A DNA stretch of 64,000 bases from Desulfovibrio gilichinskyi (GTDB lineage: Bacteria > Desulfobacterota > Desulfovibrionia > Desulfovibrionales > Desulfovibrionaceae), in assembly GCF_900177375.1 (NCBI RefSeq), contig NZ_FWZU01000001.1, forward strand, positions 434,001 through 498,000, given 5' to 3'. Below are positions 60,398 to 64,000 of the stretch, in pieces (the first letter of the stretch is position 1; each line of letters begins with the position of its first letter). Made by a program: the position numbers and the translations under genes. A model generated the notes under the pieces. That model was not told where the DNA came from and did no database searches. It saw only the letters and a program-made list of their open reading frames with translations.

Positions 60398-61471
60398 ATG
60401 GGATTGCAATTAATTAAACCCGATACTCATATTGATTTTATCGGATTCAAAAATAAAGCGTTCTTGTTTTCCGCTATTTTGATTCTGCTTGGAATCGGCT
60501 CTTTGATAATGAAGGGCGGACCCAAGTACGGTATCGACTTTGCCGGCGGTATTGTGGTTCAGGTTAAATTTGATAAGCTTGTTGATGTTAAAGACGTTAA
60601 ACAAGCTCTCAATGATACTGAACTTCCAGGACTTGTAGTTCAGCGTTTCGGTCATGTTGATGATAATGAAATTCTCATCAGAACTTCCACTTCAAGCGTC
60701 GCTTCTGAAATTATTCGTAAAAAAATAACTGAGGATTTTAATGCCAACCTTAAAGGTGTTAATTTTGACATTCAGCGGCTTGAAATGGTCGGACCTAAGG
60801 TTGGTGCGGACTTAAGAACCAAGGCGATTGAAGCTCTTTATTTTGCAGTACTTCTTATTGCAATTTATATTTCCGGCCGTTTTGAACAACGTTGGTTTGC
60901 CGCCGCTATAATGGCTGGTGGACTCTTCGGCGGAATCAGCTTGCTCGAGTTGGCAGGGGTCTCGACCTCTTTACTTATCTTTGCCGCGCTTATTATTACA
61001 GTCGGCTTATGTTGGTATTTAAAACTTAATTACGCGCTGGGGGCTATTGTCGCCCTTATTCATGACGTGCTTATAACCGTCGGGATATTCTCTTTGCTCG
61101 GCAAAGAGTTTGACCTTACGATTATCGCGGCTCTGCTGACGATTATCGGTTATTCACTGAATGATACTATCATCGTTTTCGACCGTATCCGTGAAAATAT
61201 TTATGGAAAGGTCGGAAAAGATCTTGCTGACACTATTAATATCAGTATTAACCAGACTCTCAGTAGAACAATCTTAACTTCAGGCACTACCTTGCTTGTA
61301 ATTGTCGCCTTGTTCATTTTGGGTGGCGGGGTTATTCATGACTTTGCTCTGGCAATGTTGATCGGTGTCGGTATCGGAACTTACTCTTCAATCTTTGTTG
61401 CAAGTCCGATTCTTATCGGATTCGGTCCAAGTGTAATTGAAAAGGATATTCCAGAAGTAGACGCTGCATAA
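60398..61471 (+). CDS. secF: Protein translocase subunit SecF
   Basis: Partner of SecD. 357 residues; N-terminal helix then KYGIDFAGGIVVQVKF, a short periplasmic domain and five helices ending with IIGYSLNDTIIVFDRIRENI and the Arg/Thr-rich ISINQTLSRTILTSGTTLLVIVALFILGG. A strong terminator follows at 61501. Confidence 0.97.
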   Translation: MGLQLIKPDTHIDFIGFKNKAFLFSAILILLGIGSLIMKGGPKYGIDFAGGIVVQVKFDKLVDVKDVKQALNDTELPGLVVQRFGHVDDNEILIRTSTSSVASEIIRKKITEDFNANLKGVNFDIQRLEMVGPKVGADLRTKAIEALYFAVLLIAIYISGRFEQRWFAAAIMAGGLFGGISLLELAGVSTSLLIFAALIITVGLCWYLKLNYALGAIVALIHDVLITVGIFSLLGKEFDLTIIAALLTIIGYSLNDTIIVFDRIRENIYGKVGKDLADTINISINQTLSRTILTSGTTLLVIVALFILGGGVIHDFALAMLIGVGIGTYSSIFVASPILIGFGPSVIEKDIPEVDAA

Positions 61472-61500
61472 GCAGTTAGTTTTTTAGATACTGCTTTTAT

Positions 61501-61538
61501 AAGCGGGGATGGTTGAAAAACCATCCCCGCTTTTTTTT
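61501..61538 (+). terminator. Terminator of secDF
   Basis: AAGCGGGGATGGTT (61501-61514) pairs with AACCATCCCCGCTT (61519-61532) over a GAAA tetraloop, followed by T-run. Confidence 0.95.
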
Positions 61539-61633
61539 AGCAATGGGTAAATTGTATTTGTTGATTTCATTTTAATAATATTAAAAATTTAATTCAATTT
61601 TTATGTATTTTGAATTATTTTGCTTAAACTTTA

Positions 61634-61712
61634 TTGTTGTAATTTTTTTTTATATATAACTATGTATTAACTTTTTAATAAATTTAATAAATTGTTGTTG
61701 TAATTTTTTTTT
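61634..61712. repeat. Exact 18-bp direct repeat in the AT-rich region upstream of aor
   Basis: TTGTTGTAATTTTTTTTT occurs at 61634-61651 and again at 61695-61712, 61 bp apart. The whole stretch 61540-61860 is very AT-rich and carries no gene, in contrast to the coding flanks. It may bind nucleoid proteins (IHF/HU) or curve DNA at the aor promoter; that is inference. Confidence 0.5.
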
Positions 61713-61750
61713 AAAAGTATATTTTACTCAAAATACCATCCTTAAATTTA

Positions 61751-61802
61751 TTATGTCTTATAAGATATAATAGATATTATGTTATGTCTCAAAAGATATA
61801 AT
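61751..61802. promoter_or_regulatory. Two near-palindromic 21-bp repeats (candidate operators) upstream of aor
   Basis: Copies at 61751-61771 and 61782-61802 share 18 of 21 bases, 31 bp apart (three helical turns). Copy 1 contains TATGTCTTATAAGATATA, near-perfectly self-complementary (core TCTTATAAGA); copy 2 reads TATGTCTCAAAAGATATA. They end 9 bp before the -35 box of the aor promoter, a place that suits an activator or a repressor dimer pair. No known consensus is matched. Confidence 0.6.
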
Positions 61803-61811
61803 TTAATTGTT

Positions 61812-61839
61812 TTGACAACTTTCAATACACATATATAGT
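61812..61839 (+). promoter_or_regulatory. Putative sigma-70 promoter of aor
   Basis: TTGACA (61812-61817), 16-bp spacer, TATAGT (61834-61839), about 78 bp upstream of the ATG; AAGGTGG precedes the ATG. Confidence 0.6.
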
Positions 61840-61917
61840 TACCATGCTTATTAATTATTTAACTATACATTGTTCAGCGAAGGTTGGTTGGAATTAACTT
61901 TAATTTAAGGTGGTCAC

Positions 61918-63645
61918 ATGCCTAGAATACTAAGAATTAATACTCGTACTAAAGAATTTATTTTTGAAGAACTTGGCGAATACGCAGGACTCGGCGGTCG
62001 CGCACTTACTTCTAAACTTGTAAATAAAGAAGTACCTGCTGATTGCCATCCGCTTTCCTCTTCAAATAAACTTGTTTTTGCTGCCGGTATTCTTGCTAAT
62101 ACCGGAGCAGCCAACTCCGGCAGACTTTCCTGTGGTGCTAAATCTCCGCTTACCGGCGGGATTAAGGAAAGTAACACCGGCGGACAATTTGCTCAGGTTC
62201 TGCCTAGACTTGATCTTCTGGCGATTGTTTTTGAAGACAAACCTGCACAAGATGCTCCGTTTTCAATTATAGAAATTTATGCTGACAAAGTTGTGTTCAA
62301 AGACGCCACGGCAATAGCCGGTAAAGATAATTATCCTGCACATGAAGAACTTAAGAAAATGTATGGCGAAAAGGTTGTAACCGCTTTGGCCGGTCCGGCT
62401 GGTGAACAATGTCTTGCCGCTTCTACAATTCAATTCTCTGATCCGCACTTAAACCCTGCCAGATCTGCCGGACGCGGAGGTATGGGCGCAGTTATGGGAT
62501 CTAAGAAAGTCAAAGCTGTAGTTCTTGATCCTGCTGCTTCAGGACGCACCAATGCAGCTGATCCTGAAAAGTTTAAAGTTGCCCGTAAGCGCTGGACTGA
62601 AATCCTGACAGGACATCCTGTAACCGGAGAAGGGCTTCCTGCGTATGGAACTTCTATTCTTGTTAATATTATTAACGAAGCAGGCGCATTGCCGACAAAG
62701 AACTTCCGTACAGGTCGTTTTGATGATGTTGCTGACATTTCCGGCGAAAGAATCGCTGAAATTATTGAATCGCGTAACGGTAAAACAAAAGAAGGCTGTC
62801 ACACCGGATGTGTTATTCAGTGTTCACAGCGTTACAATGATAAAAATGGTGATTATTTAACTTCAGGATTTGAATATGAAACAGTATGGGGTTTCGGAGC
62901 CAACTGTTTAGTTAAAGATATTGATACCATTGCTACTATGGACCGTGTTTGCGACGAGAAGGGTATCGATACCATCGAAATGGGTTGTACCATGGGCGTA
63001 GCAATGGATGGCGGAATTCTGGAATGGGGTGACGGTGATGGTGCTCTTGCTCTTTTGAGAAAGGTCGGATCTGCTGATCCAATGGGCCGCATTATCGGAA
63101 ACGGAACTGTCTTTGCCGGTAAAGCTTTCGGTGTTGATCGTATTCCTACCGTCAAAGGTCAGGCACTTCCTGCGTACGATCCACGTTCCGTAAAGGGTAT
63201 AGGCGTTACTTATGCTACAACCCCTATGGGCGGCGACCATACTGCCGGATACGCAGTTGCTACCAATATTCTTAAAATAGGTGGAGATGTTGATCCGCTT
63301 TCCAGAGAAGGGCAGATTGAACTGTCTAAAAACCTCCAGATAGCTACTGCATCGATTGATGCTTTAGGGTTATGTCTCTTCGTTGCATTTGCTGTTCTTG
63401 ATACTGCAGACGCCGTTCAGTGTATCTGCGATTTAGTTGCAGCATCGCACGGTATTGAATTTACTGCTGACGACTTTATCGCTCTTGGAGTTAATACTCT
63501 TAAGAACGAACTAGAATTCAATGCGAACGCAGGATTCACAAAGTTTGATGATCAGCTTCCGCGTTTCTTCAGTGAAGAAACCCTCGAGCCTCACAATACC
63601 ATCTGGGATTACTCAGTAGAAGAACTTCAAGCTGCTAAAGTTTAA
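61918..63645 (+). CDS. aor: Aldehyde ferredoxin oxidoreductase (tungsten-bispyranopterin family)
   Basis: Oxidises aldehydes to acids with ferredoxin as acceptor, using a W- (or Mo-) bispterin and a 4Fe-4S cluster. The 575-residue protein has MPRILRINTRTKEFIFEELGEYAGLGGRALTSKL at the start and ANSGRLSCGAKSPLTGGIKESNTGG near 60-85, which binds the pterin. Cluster Cys are C294, C298 and C302 (GCHTGCVIQC, x3 spacing where the classic enzyme has x2) and C486 in DALGLC. The protein is shorter than the 605-residue Pyrococcus AOR but normal for deltaproteobacterial members. It stands alone, with a large AT-rich regulatory region upstream and a terminator downstream. Confidence 0.92.
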   Translation: MPRILRINTRTKEFIFEELGEYAGLGGRALTSKLVNKEVPADCHPLSSSNKLVFAAGILANTGAANSGRLSCGAKSPLTGGIKESNTGGQFAQVLPRLDLLAIVFEDKPAQDAPFSIIEIYADKVVFKDATAIAGKDNYPAHEELKKMYGEKVVTALAGPAGEQCLAASTIQFSDPHLNPARSAGRGGMGAVMGSKKVKAVVLDPAASGRTNAADPEKFKVARKRWTEILTGHPVTGEGLPAYGTSILVNIINEAGALPTKNFRTGRFDDVADISGERIAEIIESRNGKTKEGCHTGCVIQCSQRYNDKNGDYLTSGFEYETVWGFGANCLVKDIDTIATMDRVCDEKGIDTIEMGCTMGVAMDGGILEWGDGDGALALLRKVGSADPMGRIIGNGTVFAGKAFGVDRIPTVKGQALPAYDPRSVKGIGVTYATTPMGGDHTAGYAVATNILKIGGDVDPLSREGQIELSKNLQIATASIDALGLCLFVAFAVLDTADAVQCICDLVAASHGIEFTADDFIALGVNTLKNELEFNANAGFTKFDDQLPRFFSEETLEPHNTIWDYSVEELQAAKV

Positions 63646-63669
63646 AGCTACCTCCGTTTAACGTATGTA

Positions 63670-63704
63670 AAAAGCCTCTCAGAGAATTTCTCTGGGAGGC
63701 TTTT
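63670..63704. terminator. Bidirectional terminator between aor and the Fe-S membrane protein
   Basis: AAAAGCCTCTCAGAGA (63670-63685) pairs with TCTCTGGGAGGCTTTT (63689-63704) with one G-T pair, with T-runs on both strands. It separates converging genes. Confidence 0.9.
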
Positions 63705-63731
63705 CTTGTGTTATCTAAATTGACGCGTGCG

Positions 63732-64000
63732 TTACATATTCATGTAGTACCCGCGAAGCATTTCATATGGCATCGGAGAATTCCAGTGATTGGTCATAAT
63801 AGCTGTCACATAGTAAAGCATAAGGATGAATACGCATCCGATAGCTATTGTAGCCCATGGACGCCGTTTGCGGCTCAGACGGTCGGTAAGGGTTAAACAG
63901 TCGCTTACAGGGCAATTTCCGATGCATTGAGTGCATCCTATGCATTCAGCAGAGTTAACAATTGTTTTAGTTTCAACTTCAATTCCACCTGGGCATGCTT
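63732..64000 (-). CDS. Partial 4Fe-4S membrane protein (NapH/polyferredoxin-like), 5' end outside the window
   Basis: Only the last 88 codons are present. The frame read from the window edge gives ACPGGIEVETKTIVNSAE, then the cluster motif CIGCTQCIGNCPVSDC (a fuller C-x2-C-x2-C-x3-C set plus one Cys), a basic patch LSRKRRPW, one transmembrane helix (about ATIAIGCVFILMLYYVTAIM) and a short tail ending MNM. That order, Fe-S cluster then a final helix, is typical of the C-terminal part of NapH/NosR/YccM-like quinol-linked proteins. Redox partnership with AOR is possible but unproven. It is convergent with aor. Confidence 0.75.
   Translation of the reverse strand, partial: ACPGGIEVETKTIVNSAECIGCTQCIGNCPVSDCLTLTDRLSRKRRPWATIAIGCVFILMLYYVTAIMTNHWNSPMPYEMLRGYYMNM

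Noticed and set aside
63763-63945. 60-codon minus-strand frame at the window end
   Set aside because: Out of frame with the Fe-S protein read through 63732-64000, whose Cys motifs and helix are coherent.

Overview
The window reads as a chromosomal segment from a sulfate-reducing deltaproteobacterium of the Desulfovibrionaceae, most like the low-GC marine Maridesulfovibrio/Desulfovibrio group. This is inference from gene content and order: rpsU-yqeY-mutS2-dnaG-rpoD, a PxxKW cysteine-rich protein, a tungsten-type aldehyde ferredoxin oxidoreductase, ferredoxin-linked glutamate-synthase-like proteins and a selenoprotein. Coding density is high. I see no phage, insertion sequence, CRISPR array, rRNA or tRNA.

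Layout. 1-2.0 kb (+): ilvC, an RRM RNA-binding protein and infA. 2.0-9.5 kb (-): trmO, thiL, a UvrD/PcrA helicase, a phosphodiesterase-like protein, a DUF2156 protein and a MATE exporter. 9.7-14.2 kb: a ModE-type DNA-binding protein, an HD-domain protein, an orphan OppD/OppF ATPase pair and trmFO. 14.2-26.5 kb (-): a long run holding M20 peptidase, mnmG, PilZ protein, corC, lnt, prfB, a diguanylate cyclase, a MinD/ParA ATPase, an IHF/HU protein, a UshA-like selenoprotein and dapA. 26.6-30.8 kb (-): nucleoside and purine salvage (mtaD-like, mtnP, apt, AzgA-type permease). 31-40.4 kb (+): rsmA, HU, a 58-aa membrane protein, rpsU, yqeY, mutS2, dnaG, rpoD and cbiB. 40.5-52 kb (-): proC, ndk, a PF04392-type ABC transporter, the envelope set YibQ-CtpA-EnvC, an endonuclease III-like protein, prmA, a small unknown protein, argD and dut. 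52-64 kb (+): glgP, an SNase-like nuclease, two shortened Fe-S redox proteins, yajC-secD-secF and aor; a partial Fe-S membrane protein runs off the end on the minus strand.

Two genes are recoded and would be called too short by simple ORF finding. prfB (RF2) has an in-frame UGA at codon 26 inside a textbook +1 frameshift site. A secreted UshA-like protein at 15153-16043 has an in-frame UGA at codon 46 in a CPS-UGA-GG context, followed at the right distance by a SECIS-like hairpin, so it is read as selenocysteine.

The most unusual biology is at 55501-57852. Two adjacent genes look like the ferredoxin-GltB2 and HycB/NAD-oxidoreductase partners of the archaeal-type glutamate synthase family, but both have in-frame losses of flavin-domain sequence while every Fe-S cysteine set is kept. 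A second point of interest is the aor control region, with two near-palindromic 21-bp repeats 31 bp apart just upstream of a sigma-70-like promoter. Small genes missed by length cut-offs are included (32310-32486, 63732-64000). All identifications come from reading motifs; no database search was run.
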